DNA of 28,989 nucleotides, taken from contig WRHV01000012.1 in the NCBI GenBank assembly GCA_009783065.1, positions 1-28,989 of the forward strand. The letters are read 5' to 3'. The notes under the pieces were generated by a model. That model was not told the origin of the DNA, ran no database searches, and was given only the letters and a program-made list of their open reading frames with translations. A program made the position numbers and the translations under genes. Source of the DNA: Betaproteobacteria bacterium. GTDB taxonomy: Bacteria > Pseudomonadota > Gammaproteobacteria > Burkholderiales > Burkholderiaceae. Positions 1 to 7,279 of this stretch are shown here, piece after piece; the first letter of the stretch is position 1, and each line of letters starts with the position of its first letter.

Positions 1-335
1 GGCTGCCAGCGTATACGCCGGTAGAGCCAATGGAATTGGAACGTTTGACAGATACACCGGCCTATTTGACTGACCCGATTGTTCGCCGCGCGGCCTCGTT
101 GCAGGAAACAATGGATACTGTGACAAGCAAAGTCTATCTTCCCCTGGCTGTTTGTAAGAATCTGGGAGTTGCTGCTAATGATTTTGTCGCCGTGCACCAG
201 GGGACAAGCAATTTATGGTTACGTGTTATGCCGGATGAGACTTTACCCGACAATGTGGCGCGTATCTGTGCAGGGCATCCGTCAACGGCTATGCTTGGCC
301 CTCTGTTTGGGCCGCTTCAGGTGAGGCTGACGTGA
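1..335 (+). CDS. nuoG: NADH-quinone oxidoreductase subunit G, C-terminal fragment (partial)
   Basis: This is the 3' end of the large iron-sulfur subunit of complex I, which carries electrons in the peripheral arm on the cytoplasmic face of the membrane. The frame is open from the window edge (codons starting at base 3) and ends at TGA 333-335, so about 111 C-terminal residues are present and the gene starts upstream. The fragment has no cysteine cluster, as expected, because the NuoG cluster ligands lie in the N-terminal part. Readable stretches such as [12 protein letters not shown] and the ending GPLQVRLT resemble the tail of betaproteobacterial NuoG. The identification rests mainly on position directly before nuoH, with a TGATG stop/start overlap that implies translational coupling. 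The internal ATG at base 30 is not the true start. Confidence 0.85.
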   Translation, partial: LPAYTPVEPMELERLTDTPAYLTDPIVRRAASLQETMDTVTSKVYLPLAVCKNLGVAANDFVAVHQGTSNLWLRVMPDETLPDNVARICAGHPSTAMLGPLFGPLQVRLT

Positions 336-1408
336 TGGCGGAAATACTTGCCCTGATTCATGCTTATGGCCAGCATTTTTTTGGCGGCTTCTGGTTTTTT
401 ATCTGGACGATGGTCAAACTCATCTGTGTTCTTGTTCCGGTTTTAGGCATGGTTGCTTATCTGACCCTGTGGGAACGGAAAATGATCGGCTGGATGCATG
501 TGCGCATAGGGCCGAATCGGACGGGCCCGTTGGGATTGCTCCAACCGGTTGCAGATGGTTTAAAACTGCTCTTTAAGGAAATGATCGTTCCGGAAAAAGC
601 GGACAAAAAACTCTTTTATCTGGCGCCGATTCTCAGTATGGCGCCAGCGCTTGCTGCCTGGGCGGTCATTCCTTTTGGCCCTGAAATGGTATTGGCCGAC
701 ATTAATGCCGGTATTCTGTTTATCATGACGATCACATCCATTGGTGTTTATGGCGTCATCATTGCCGGTTGGGCATCCAATTCGAAATATGCTTTTCTGG
801 GAGCCATGCGGGCAACAGCCCAAATGATTTCGTTTGGCATCCCGATGGGCTTCGTGCTGGTGACGGTGCTGATGGTGTCCGGTAGTCTGAACCTGTCTGA
901 AATCGTGGCAGCGCAAGACAGGGGATTTTTTGCCGGTCATGGATGGGGCGTTTTATCATGGAACTGGCTGTCTCTTTTTCCCCTGTATTTTATTTTTATT
1001 GTTTGCAGCATGGCTGAAACGGCACGTCATCCTTTTGATGCGGTGGAAGGCGAGTCCGAGATTGTTGGCGGACACATGGTTGAATATTCCGGCATGGCTT
1101 TTGCCCTGTTTTTCATGGCGGAATACGCTAACATGATCCTGTTTTCTGCCATAACGGTGATTCTTTTCCTGGGTGGGTGGCTTCCACCGGTAGATTGGGA
1201 AATGCTGTCGTGGGTGCCGGGATGGGTCTGGTTGGGTGCAAAAACGTTCATGGTCGTGTCAACCTATATTTGGGTGAGAGGCACTTTCCCGCGTTACCGT
1301 TATGACCATACGATGCGGCTGGGCTGGAAAATATTTCTACCCATTACACTGGTTTATCTGGTTCTGGTTGCCTGCTGGATGCAGACGCCCTGGAATATAT
1401 GGATGTGA
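335..1408 (+). CDS. nuoH: NADH-quinone oxidoreductase subunit H (quinone-site membrane subunit)
   Basis: NuoH (357 aa) is the membrane subunit that joins the peripheral arm to the membrane arm and forms much of the quinone chamber. About eight hydrophobic segments are visible. Family signatures are clear: [20 protein letters not shown] near residues 46-65, and the acidic loop [18 protein letters not shown] near 227-244, which lines the quinone cavity in this family. I chose ATG 335, which overlaps the nuoG stop as TGATG and has a GGTGAGG-like ribosome site at about 320-327; a GTG at 332 would add one residue. Length matches the family. It sits in the nuo operon between nuoG and nuoI. The identification is secure. 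Confidence 0.97.
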   Translation: MAEILALIHAYGQHFFGGFWFFIWTMVKLICVLVPVLGMVAYLTLWERKMIGWMHVRIGPNRTGPLGLLQPVADGLKLLFKEMIVPEKADKKLFYLAPILSMAPALAAWAVIPFGPEMVLADINAGILFIMTITSIGVYGVIIAGWASNSKYAFLGAMRATAQMISFGIPMGFVLVTVLMVSGSLNLSEIVAAQDRGFFAGHGWGVLSWNWLSLFPLYFIFIVCSMAETARHPFDAVEGESEIVGGHMVEYSGMAFALFFMAEYANMILFSAITVILFLGGWLPPVDWEMLSWVPGWVWLGAKTFMVVSTYIWVRGTFPRYRYDHTMRLGWKIFLPITLVYLVLVACWMQTPWNIWM

Positions 1409-1431
1409 CAGGGGCGCATAAGCGAAACACG

Positions 1432-1920
1432 ATGAAATCGGTCAAAAATTTTTTAAATAGTTTTTTGCTTATTGATCTGGTCAAAGGACTTTTTCTGACG
1501 GCCAAGTATCTGTTTTCGCCCAAGGTAACCCTTCAGTATCCTGAAGAAAAGACACCACTTTCTCCGCGTTTTCGCGGCATGCATGCGTTAAGGCGTTACC
1601 CGAATGGGGAAGAACGGTGTATTGCCTGCAAACTGTGTGAGTCGGTTTGTCCGGCAATTGCGATTACAATTGAATCCGAAATGCGGGAAGACGGCACGCG
1701 AAGAACGGTGCGTTATGACATCGACCAGAATAAATGTATTTTCTGCGGGTTATGTGAAGAATCCTGTCCGGTTGATTCCATCGTACAGACGCAGCTATTT
1801 GAATATGTGGCAGAAAGCAAAAGCGGCCTGTATTTTACAAAAGAAGAATTGCTGGCTATCGGCGACAGGTATGAAGAGGAAATCGCAAAAGCAAGGGAAG
1901 CGGATGCGCCTTATCGGTAA
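1432..1920 (+). CDS. nuoI: NADH-quinone oxidoreductase subunit I (2 x [4Fe-4S] ferredoxin-like)
   Basis: NuoI (162 aa) carries the two [4Fe-4S] clusters (N6a and N6b) that pass electrons toward the last cluster before quinone. Both binding motifs are intact: C63-x2-C66-x2-C69-x3-C73P and C102-x2-C105-x2-C108-x3-C112P. The N-terminus, [19 protein letters not shown], is the expected amphipathic membrane-associating helix. The frame is open back to an ATG at 1399 overlapping nuoH, but that would add 11 residues unlike the family ([11 protein letters not shown]), so ATG 1432 is preferred; it gives the usual 162-163 aa. It lies 23 bp after nuoH and 18 bp before nuoJ in the same operon. Confidence 0.96.
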   Translation: MKSVKNFLNSFLLIDLVKGLFLTAKYLFSPKVTLQYPEEKTPLSPRFRGMHALRRYPNGEERCIACKLCESVCPAIAITIESEMREDGTRRTVRYDIDQNKCIFCGLCEESCPVDSIVQTQLFEYVAESKSGLYFTKEELLAIGDRYEEEIAKAREADAPYR

Positions 1921-1938
1921 CACAGGTCTGATCTGAAT

Positions 1939-2583
1939 ATGGAATTTCAAGCAATATTGTTTTATGCGTTTTCAGCCATACTGGTTTTGGCTGCCTTGTG
2001 TGTTATTACGGCGCGCAACCCGGTGCATGCCGCGCTTTATCTGGTTCTGTCCTTTTTTTCAGCAGCGGCCATCTGGATTCTTTTAAAAGCTGAATTTCTC
2101 GCGTTGATCCTGATGCTGGTCTATGTCGGCGCGGTCATGGTGCTTTTCCTCTTTGTCGTGATGCTGCTGGATATCAATTTAGCGGTACTAAGGGAAGGGT
2201 TCCGGCGCAATCTGGTTGTTGCCGTACCGGTGGGTATCCTCATTGTTTTTGAAATGGTTGCCGTGCTGACGAAAGGTTTTTGGACCGAAGAGCCGTTTTC
2301 ACCTGGCGCGGCTGAAACGATTGGCCTAACCCGTGAGCTGGGAAAGGTGCTTTATACCGAGTATCTATACGCATTTGAAATCGCGGCAGCGATTCTGATG
2401 GTTGCCATCGTTGCTGCTGTTACGCTAACCTTGCGCCGCAGAGAGGACGCAAAATACACATCCGCTTCAAAAGCAGTGAAAATCACCAAGGATGATCGGC
2501 TGAGGCTGGTCGAAATAAAAGCAGATACGGCTTACTCCAGACAGGATGAAAAAACGGCATTGGAAACGGAGAGAGAAATATGA
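1939..2583 (+). CDS. nuoJ: NADH-quinone oxidoreductase subunit J
   Basis: NuoJ (214 aa) is a small subunit of the complex I membrane arm, with five predicted transmembrane helices in roughly the first 170 residues. The N-terminal part contains the conserved stretch [18 protein letters not shown] followed by [26 protein letters not shown], including the TM3 region whose helix rearranges in this family. The last ~45 residues are charged and cytosolic in character ([14 protein letters not shown]...ETEREI), longer than the E. coli protein, although such tails are seen in related bacteria. The start is ATG 1939; the ribosome site is weak. The stop overlaps the nuoK start as ATGA (2580-2583), implying coupled translation. 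Confidence 0.95.
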   Translation: MEFQAILFYAFSAILVLAALCVITARNPVHAALYLVLSFFSAAAIWILLKAEFLALILMLVYVGAVMVLFLFVVMLLDINLAVLREGFRRNLVVAVPVGILIVFEMVAVLTKGFWTEEPFSPGAAETIGLTRELGKVLYTEYLYAFEIAAAILMVAIVAAVTLTLRRREDAKYTSASKAVKITKDDRLRLVEIKADTAYSRQDEKTALETEREI

Positions 2584-2888
2584 CGCTATCTCTTCTTCAC
2601 TATCTTGTTTTAGGCGCCATCCTGTTTTCAATTTCAATTGTCGGAATGTTTGTCAGCCGCCGTAATTTGCTTGTTTTGCTGATGTCGATCGAGCTGATGC
2701 TTTTGGCGGTAAACCTGAATTTTGTTGCCTTTTCACATTATCTCGGTGATGCCGCCGGGCAGATTTTCGTCTTTTTTATTCTTACCGTGGCGGCGGCGGA
2801 AACAGCAATTGGGCTGGCTATTTTCGTTGTCCTGTTCCGCAACCTGAATTCAATTAATGCCGAGGATCTCAGCAGTCTGAAAGGGTGA
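2580..2888 (+). CDS. nuoK: NADH-quinone oxidoreductase subunit K
   Basis: NuoK (102 aa) is a three-helix membrane subunit related to MrpC. It contributes to proton movement through two buried glutamates. Both are present: E38 in the MSIELM motif and E74 in [12 protein letters not shown], matching E36 and E72 of the E. coli protein. Length is typical. It overlaps nuoJ by four bases (ATGA). In standard nuo operons the next genes are nuoL and nuoM, but here nuoK is followed by a 135-bp spacer and then nuoN. The gene itself looks intact and under normal constraint, with no frameshift or truncation. Confidence 0.96.
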   Translation: MTLSLLHYLVLGAILFSISIVGMFVSRRNLLVLLMSIELMLLAVNLNFVAFSHYLGDAAGQIFVFFILTVAAAETAIGLAIFVVLFRNLNSINAEDLSSLKG

Positions 2889-3023
2889 GAAAAAGACAAT
2901 GCAGCCTATCGGAATGAGCATTTTTTATGATAAAGCGACTGAAAAAAGAGATGCAGGGGCCTCATTCCGTAATCGGTTGTTTCATATAGGTTGGTCAAAC
3001 TTGCCATAACAGACAAAAACGAC
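2889..3023 (+). other. nuoK-nuoN spacer: expected position of nuoL and nuoM, which are absent
   Basis: This 135-bp spacer occupies the place where nuoL (about 1.9-2 kb) and nuoM (about 1.5 kb) normally lie. I see no recognisable fragment of either gene: no LTHAFFKA-like or transmembrane coding remnant in any frame. A 36-codon ORF (ATG 2899) reads MQPIGMSIFYDKATEKRDAG... and resembles nothing I know. The spacer contains a perfect 9-bp inverted repeat (see the entry at 2910-2969). Whether the absence is a genuine deletion, a relocation, or an assembly collapse cannot be decided from this window. Confidence 0.85.
2910..2969 (+). repeat. 60-bp imperfect foldback in the nuoK-nuoN gap
   Basis: CGGAATGAG at 2910-2918 is the exact reverse complement of CTCATTCCG at 2961-2969. 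Inside these arms a second layer can pair: GCAT (2918-2921) with ATGC (2951-2954), and the T-run at 2921-2926 with the A-run at 2942-2947, leaving an unpaired GAG. The RNA could therefore form a long bulged hairpin. It might be a processing or attenuation structure between nuoK and nuoN, or a relic of a small mobile element. No T-tract directly follows the 3' arm, so a simple intrinsic terminator is not favoured. Confidence 0.6.
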
Positions 3024-4508
3024 ATGAATGTAATGAATCTGGCGCCTGCCTATCCTGAAATTATCCTGCTCATATCAACGCTGGGAATTTTGCTTGTGGA
3101 TATGTTTCTTCCACAGGAGAAGCGAATGGTTACCTGGTTGCTGTCACTCGCTGCGATTGTGGTTTGTGCCGGTTTTAGTTTCCACCTGTTGTCCGGCTAT
3201 GGTACAGCTTATACATTTGACAACATGTTCGTTTCTGATCCGGTGTCCAATCTGCTCAAACTGTGTACTTTTATCGTCATGTTCATGACACTGTTTTATT
3301 CGCGGCGATATATTGATGCGCGCGGCATGACAGGCGGGTTTATCGGTGGTGAATTTTATGTGCTGGCGCTTTTCTCGCTGTTGGGACAGATGGTTGTTAT
3401 TTCCGGCGCTAACTTTCTGATACTTTACCTGGGTATAGAACTGATGTCGCTGCCACTCTATGCACTTGTTGCCATGCGGCGTGATGAAGTGCGTGTTTCC
3501 GAAGCGGCCATTAAGTATTTTATTCTCGGTGCGTTGAGTTCCGGTTTTTTGCTTTACGGTATTTCCATGCTGTATGGCGCAACCGGCACGCTGAATATTC
3601 GGGAAGTCGCACAAGCCTGTTCCTCCGGAAACATCAATAAAATAGTGCTGGTATTTGGTCTCGTATTTATCGTTTCCGGTCTTGCGTTCAAGCTTGGAGC
3701 CGCTCCATTTCATATGTGGGTGCCGGATGTCTATGAAGGCGCACCCACGGCAGTGACGCTTCTGATTGGCGGAGCGCCGAAATTGGCGGGCTATGCCATT
3801 TGTTTGCGCGTGCTCGTTGAGGGCTTGATGCCGCTGGCTGTGGACTGGCAGCAGATGCTGATGATTATGGCTGTTCTTTCTATGGCAATTGGTAATATCG
3901 TTGCGCTGATGCAGGACAATATTAAACGGATGCTGGCTTATTCAGCCATTGCGCAGATCGGATTCGTGCTTTTGGGTTTGTTGTCCGGCATAGCGGGTGG
4001 AAATGGCTTTGACATGGCAGTAGAGGCTTACAGCGCGGCGCTCTTTTACGCGATTATTTATGTGCTGGCTGTGCTGGGAGCGTTTGGTGTTATCCTGATG
4101 TTGTCACATGCCACATATGAAGCGGAAAAGCTCGAAGATTTCAGGGGGCTGACCCGCCGCCATCCCTGGCATGCTTTTATCATGATGATTTTCATGCTGT
4201 CACTGGCCGGGCTTCCACCATTGGCAGGTTTTTATACCAAGCTATCGGTTTTGCAGGCGGTTGTCGCGTCCGGCCAAATCTGGCTTGCTGTCATTGCAAT
4301 ACTCCTGTCCGTTATCGGCGCTTTTTATTATTTGCGCGTCATCAAGCTGATGTATTTTGATGAGCCGATAATCGTGGAAAGATTGACCATTCCCCGTGAA
4401 TTGACGGTGGCGCTAAGCATCAATATGGCGGCTGTTGTTCTTTTGGGGATTTTTCCGGATTTTCTGATAAGCCTGTGTCACTATGTCATCAAGGCTCTTG
4501 TATTTTAA
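3024..4508 (+). CDS. nuoN: NADH-quinone oxidoreductase subunit N (antiporter-like)
   Basis: NuoN (494 aa) is one of three antiporter-like subunits of complex I, each predicted to translocate protons through a polytopic channel of about 14 helices. The conserved charged residues can be placed: E139 in YLGIELMSLPLYAL (TM5), K223 in GLAFKLGAAPFHMWVPDVYEG (TM7), K253 in GGAPKLAGYA (TM8), and K406 in GFYTKLSVLQA (TM12). I chose ATG 3024 (MNVMNLAPAYPEI) over the TTG at 2991, because the family begins close to this methionine. ATG 3033 is an alternative. It is the last nuo gene here and the only antiporter-like subunit in the window. The C-terminus is complete, ending at TAA 4506-4508 just before the repeat cluster. 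Confidence 0.96.
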   Translation: MNVMNLAPAYPEIILLISTLGILLVDMFLPQEKRMVTWLLSLAAIVVCAGFSFHLLSGYGTAYTFDNMFVSDPVSNLLKLCTFIVMFMTLFYSRRYIDARGMTGGFIGGEFYVLALFSLLGQMVVISGANFLILYLGIELMSLPLYALVAMRRDEVRVSEAAIKYFILGALSSGFLLYGISMLYGATGTLNIREVAQACSSGNINKIVLVFGLVFIVSGLAFKLGAAPFHMWVPDVYEGAPTAVTLLIGGAPKLAGYAICLRVLVEGLMPLAVDWQQMLMIMAVLSMAIGNIVALMQDNIKRMLAYSAIAQIGFVLLGLLSGIAGGNGFDMAVEAYSAALFYAIIYVLAVLGAFGVILMLSHATYEAEKLEDFRGLTRRHPWHAFIMMIFMLSLAGLPPLAGFYTKLSVLQAVVASGQIWLAVIAILLSVIGAFYYLRVIKLMYFDEPIIVERLTIPRELTVALSINMAAVVLLGIFPDFLISLCHYVIKALVF

Positions 4509-4515
4509 ATCGGAT

Positions 4516-4605
4516 TTAGGGTCAGCCCTCATTAAATTATCTGCTGCAAAGCCGCTTTATCCCGTCTGCCTGCGTTGCCGGTTCAAAATGGAACTCGCCG
4601 TATGT
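4516..4605 (+). repeat. ~90-bp dispersed-type repeat, unit 1 (forward)
   Basis: The unit begins TTAGGGTCAGCCCTCATTAA and ends CGCCGTATGT. It matches unit 2 at 86 of 90 positions and abuts it with no gap. The leading end holds a short palindrome, AGGG-TCAG-CCCT. The core contains GTCTGCC and CAAAATGG, which also occur in the inverted units. Confidence 0.85.
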
Positions 4606-4695
4606 TTAGGGTCAGCCCTCATTAAATTATCTGCTGCAAAGCCGCTTTATCCTGTCTTCCTGCGTTGCCGGTTCAAAATAGAACTCGTCGTATGT
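4606..4695 (+). repeat. ~90-bp repeat, unit 2 (forward)
   Basis: A direct tandem copy of unit 1 with four substitutions in 90 bases and no indels. The close match suggests a recent tandem duplication, or gene conversion between the two forward copies. Confidence 0.85.
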
Positions 4696-4697
4696 TC

Positions 4698-4787
4698 AAT
4701 ACGCCATCGTCCAATTTTGACCCTGCGCCTTGTCAGACAGAAGAAATCAACTTTTCGCGACGACATTTTCATGAGGGCTGACCCTAA
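4698..4787 (-). repeat. ~90-bp repeat, unit 3 (inverted)
   Basis: Read on the minus strand this unit begins TTAGGGTCAGCCCTCATGAA, the same end as the forward units, then diverges in the middle while keeping GTCTG, GGTCAAAATTGG and GGCGTATT. It is 81/90 identical to unit 4. It is therefore an inverted, older relative of units 1 and 2. Confidence 0.8.
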
Positions 4788-4875
4788 TACGCCATCATCC
4801 CATTTTGGCCCAGCGCCTTGGCAGACAGAAAAAATCAACTTTTCGCGACGACAATTTAATGAGGACTGACCCTAA
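4786..4875 (-). repeat. ~90-bp repeat, unit 4 (inverted)
   Basis: Read on the minus strand it begins TTAGGGTCAGTCCTCATTAA and contains GTCTGCC and CCAAAATGGG. It is tandem to unit 3, sharing the two bases AA at the junction. Its end lies 37 bp upstream of the aroC start, so it may influence aroC expression. Confidence 0.8.
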
Positions 4876-4912
4876 ACTGGTAAAATTCTATTTTTCTATC
4901 TATTTTGCACAC

Positions 4913-6028
4913 ATGTCCGGCAATACTTTTGGCACGCTGTTTTCAGTCACCACTTTTGGGGAATCGCACGGGAAAGCGATAGGCTGCATTATTGACGGTT
5001 GTCCGCCGGGTATGAGCCTGACGGAAGCGGACATCCAGCCCGAACTCGACCGCCGAAGGCCGGGGACATCACGTCATGTGACGCAACGCAATGAATCCGA
5101 TACAGTCAAAATCCTTTCCGGTACCTATGAAGGGAAAACGACAGGCGCATCCATCGCGCTGTTTATCGAAAATGAAGACCAGCGCAGCAGCGATTACAAC
5201 AATCTTGGCGAGGTTTTCCGTCCAGGACATGCTGATTACACCTACTGGCAGAAATATGGCATCCGTGATCCGCGTGGCGGCGGTCGTTCTTCTGCCCGGC
5301 TGACCGCCGTGATGGTCGCTGCCGGCGCCGTTGCCGGAAAGTGGCTGCAGGAGCAGTACGGTACAACAGTAAGAGCCTGCCTGAGCCAGCTTGGTCATAT
5401 TTATATTCCTTTCCGATCCTGGGAACATACCGCTTCCAACCCGTTTTTTGCGCCTACGGATGACGTGGCCCTGCTTTCTGAAATAGAGACGTTCATGGAT
5501 GCTCTCCGCAGGGAAGGCGATTCAATTGGCGCGCGCGTGGATGTGGCGGCGCAGCATGTGCCGGTTGGTTTGGGTGATCCTTTGTATGGGAAACTTGATG
5601 CCCGGATTGCGCTTGCCATGATGGGCATTAACGCTGTCAAGGGAGTGGAAATCGGTGCTGGTTTTGATGCCATTATCCAGCGGGGGTCAGAACACAGCGA
5701 TGAACTGATGCCGGAAGGATTTACCGCAAACCGTTCCGGAGGTGTATTAGGCGGTATTTCTACCGGGCAGGACATTACCGTGTCAATTGCGGTCAAGCCG
5801 ACACCTTCCATCCGTATTCCCCGCCGTTCAATTGACGTCAACGGCAATCCGGTAATGCTGGAAACACACGGCAGGCACGATCCTTGTGTCGGCATTCGTG
5901 CTGTGCCGGTTGCTGAGGCCATGCTGAAACTGGTTCTGATCGATGCCGCTTTGCAACATCGCGCGCAATGCGGTGATGTGCGTGTCATGACACCGAAAAT
6001 AGCCGGGTCCGCTGAATCTGCCAAATAA
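4913..6028 (+). CDS. aroC: Chorismate synthase
   Basis: AroC (371 aa) converts 5-enolpyruvylshikimate-3-phosphate to chorismate, the last step of the shikimate pathway, using reduced FMN without net redox change. Signatures are clear: [19 protein letters not shown] (residues 15-33), the RRRPGTSR segment (48-54), [16 protein letters not shown] (118-133) and the C-terminal [14 protein letters not shown]. The frame extends upstream to 4805 through the repeat cluster, but [20 protein letters not shown] at ATG 4913 is the canonical N-terminus. No strong ribosome site is visible upstream. It is followed 30 bp later by an MFS transporter. Chorismate feeds the trp genes later in the window. The gene appears intact. 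Confidence 0.97.
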   Translation: MSGNTFGTLFSVTTFGESHGKAIGCIIDGCPPGMSLTEADIQPELDRRRPGTSRHVTQRNESDTVKILSGTYEGKTTGASIALFIENEDQRSSDYNNLGEVFRPGHADYTYWQKYGIRDPRGGGRSSARLTAVMVAAGAVAGKWLQEQYGTTVRACLSQLGHIYIPFRSWEHTASNPFFAPTDDVALLSEIETFMDALRREGDSIGARVDVAAQHVPVGLGDPLYGKLDARIALAMMGINAVKGVEIGAGFDAIIQRGSEHSDELMPEGFTANRSGGVLGGISTGQDITVSIAVKPTPSIRIPRRSIDVNGNPVMLETHGRHDPCVGIRAVPVAEAMLKLVLIDAALQHRAQCGDVRVMTPKIAGSAESAK

Positions 6029-6058
6029 AAATGAAGCGATTAAACGGATAATCCATCA

Positions 6059-7216
6059 GTGCGATCCAACTCCTGGCCTGAGCAATCATTCAACTTCGGC
6101 TATTTCTTTTTTTGCTATTACAGCTTTGTCGGCGTTTTCCCGACTTATGTACCTCTCTTTTTTGCACATAGAGGGATCAGTGCAATTGAAGTCGGTGTAT
6201 TGATGTCCCTGATGCAGGCGATGCGGATTATTGGTCCCAATCTTTGGGGCTGGGTGGCGGATGTGACCCAGAAACGCTCTCAGGTATTGCAGTTCACCGC
6301 CATTTTTGCACTGATAACATTTTTAAGCTTGTTTTTCGGCGAAACTTTTTTCCAGTTTGCTCTCATCATGATTGCAATCAACCTGTTTACCAGCGCGCAA
6401 GGGCCGCTTTCCGATGCGATTATGCTTGCGGAAATGCGAGGGAACCTGACACGTTACGGACAATTGCGTCTTTGGGGGTCAGTTGGCTATATCGTAATGG
6501 TATCTGCTGTCGGCTTTTTTCTGGATCGTTTCGGAATAGATTGGATGCCCTGGATCGGTGCTCTAATCCTTGCGCTGGTTTTTGCAGTCAGCTTGCGTAT
6601 TCACGATACAGCTTCCATTCCCTTGCATAAAGACAAAACCTCCGTCCTGGCGGTTTTGCGGCGTCGTGAAGTCATGGCCTTCATGATTTCAGCCTGTTTT
6701 ATGCTGGCAGCTCATTCGGCGCTGTATGCTTTTTATTCTCTGTATCTGGCACAGTTAGGATACAGCAGCATGACGATCGGGTTCATGTGGGCTTTTGGCG
6801 CCATCGCTGAAATTATTTTTTTCATTTACCAGGCGCCGATTTTCAACCGGTTTGGCCTAAAGACGGTCATGGTAGTCAGCCTTTTACTGACAATTGTCCG
6901 TTTTATCCTGATTGGCGTTGGAGCAGAATCGCTCGTTATTCTACTGATTGCGCAGTGGCTTCACGCAGCGACATTCGGAGCGCATCACTCGGCATCCATC
7001 ATTACCATGCAGCGCTGGTTTGCCGGCCCGCTCCAGGCTCGCGGGCAAGCCGCCTTTATCAGCGTATCCTATGGCATAGGCGGTACATTCGGCGGATTGT
7101 TCCTGTCACTGATCTGGGGAAAATGGGGAGCGCAGACGGTTTATTTGTTTGCCGCCGGTTTTGCGCTACTTGCGCTGGGGGCGGCAATGCTTTCTTATCG
7201 ATGGCAGAATTTGTGA
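6059..7216 (+). CDS. MFS transporter, 3-phenylpropionate permease-like (PPP/HcaT-type) family
   Basis: A 385-aa polytopic protein with about 12 hydrophobic segments in two halves. The N-terminal half has the MFS motif-A-like loop GPNLWGWVADVTQKR after a helix-1 region of aromatic residues (FGYFFFCYYSFVGVFPTYVPLFF). This pattern is typical of the MFS_1_like group that includes HcaT and LacY-related permeases. The substrate cannot be read from the sequence; similar genes are often annotated as 3-phenylpropionate transporters without evidence. The first in-frame start codon is GTG 6059, since a stop lies at 6041-6043; ATG codons further on would remove helix 1. GGAT at 6046-6049 is a weak ribosome site. 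It lies between aroC and leuC on the same strand. Confidence 0.85.
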   Translation: MRSNSWPEQSFNFGYFFFCYYSFVGVFPTYVPLFFAHRGISAIEVGVLMSLMQAMRIIGPNLWGWVADVTQKRSQVLQFTAIFALITFLSLFFGETFFQFALIMIAINLFTSAQGPLSDAIMLAEMRGNLTRYGQLRLWGSVGYIVMVSAVGFFLDRFGIDWMPWIGALILALVFAVSLRIHDTASIPLHKDKTSVLAVLRRREVMAFMISACFMLAAHSALYAFYSLYLAQLGYSSMTIGFMWAFGAIAEIIFFIYQAPIFNRFGLKTVMVVSLLLTIVRFILIGVGAESLVILLIAQWLHAATFGAHHSASIITMQRWFAGPLQARGQAAFISVSYGIGGTFGGLFLSLIWGKWGAQTVYLFAAGFALLALGAAMLSYRWQNL

Positions 7217-7236
7217 AAAAATAATAGTTACTAATG

Positions 7237-7246
7237 TGGCATAATA
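7237..7246 (+). promoter_or_regulatory. Candidate extended -10 promoter element before leuC
   Basis: TGGCATAAT at 7237-7245 fits an extended -10 (TGn followed by a TATAAT-like hexamer, here CATAAT). It lies about 35 bp upstream of the leuC start in the short spacer after the transporter gene. No good -35 hexamer is seen 17 bp upstream, which is tolerated by extended -10 promoters. This is pattern matching only. Confidence 0.3.
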
Positions 7247-7279
7247 TTTGTCTTGCCAAAGAAAGCAGCAATTCAGAAT

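Larger units (their letters stand above)
4509..4912. other. nuoN-aroC intergenic region, mostly repeats
   Basis: This 404-bp non-coding stretch separates the nuo operon from aroC. Positions 4516-4875 are four related ~90-bp repeat units (annotated separately) in the order forward, forward, inverted, inverted. The remaining 37 bp before aroC are AT-rich and contain TAAAAT at 4881-4886, a possible -10 element with no convincing -35. An apparent 128-codon reading frame across the repeats encodes the repeat twice and is not a gene. No conventional terminator with a T-tract follows nuoN; the inverted repeat arrangement could fold into a large hairpin and serve that purpose. Confidence 0.8.

Noticed and set aside
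2899..3009. 36-codon reading frame in the nuoK-nuoN gap
   Set aside because: It contains the foldback structure, has no recognisable similarity and no good ribosome site; probably chance.
3144..3713. 189-codon minus-strand frame within nuoN
   Set aside because: It lies antisense to a well-conserved gene; the composition (many His, Gln, Asn) is typical of a shadow frame.
4483..4869. 128-codon plus-strand reading frame across the repeat cluster
   Set aside because: It overlaps the end of nuoN and simply translates the repeats (the same SALIKLSAAKPLYPV segment twice). There is no ribosome site or known domain.
4516..4875. CRISPR array
   Set aside because: The units are ~90 bp, directly abutting and partly inverted, with no unique spacers between short repeats.
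5401..6024. 207-codon minus-strand frame within aroC
   Set aside because: Shadow of aroC with no domain and a low-complexity Ser/Pro/Thr composition.
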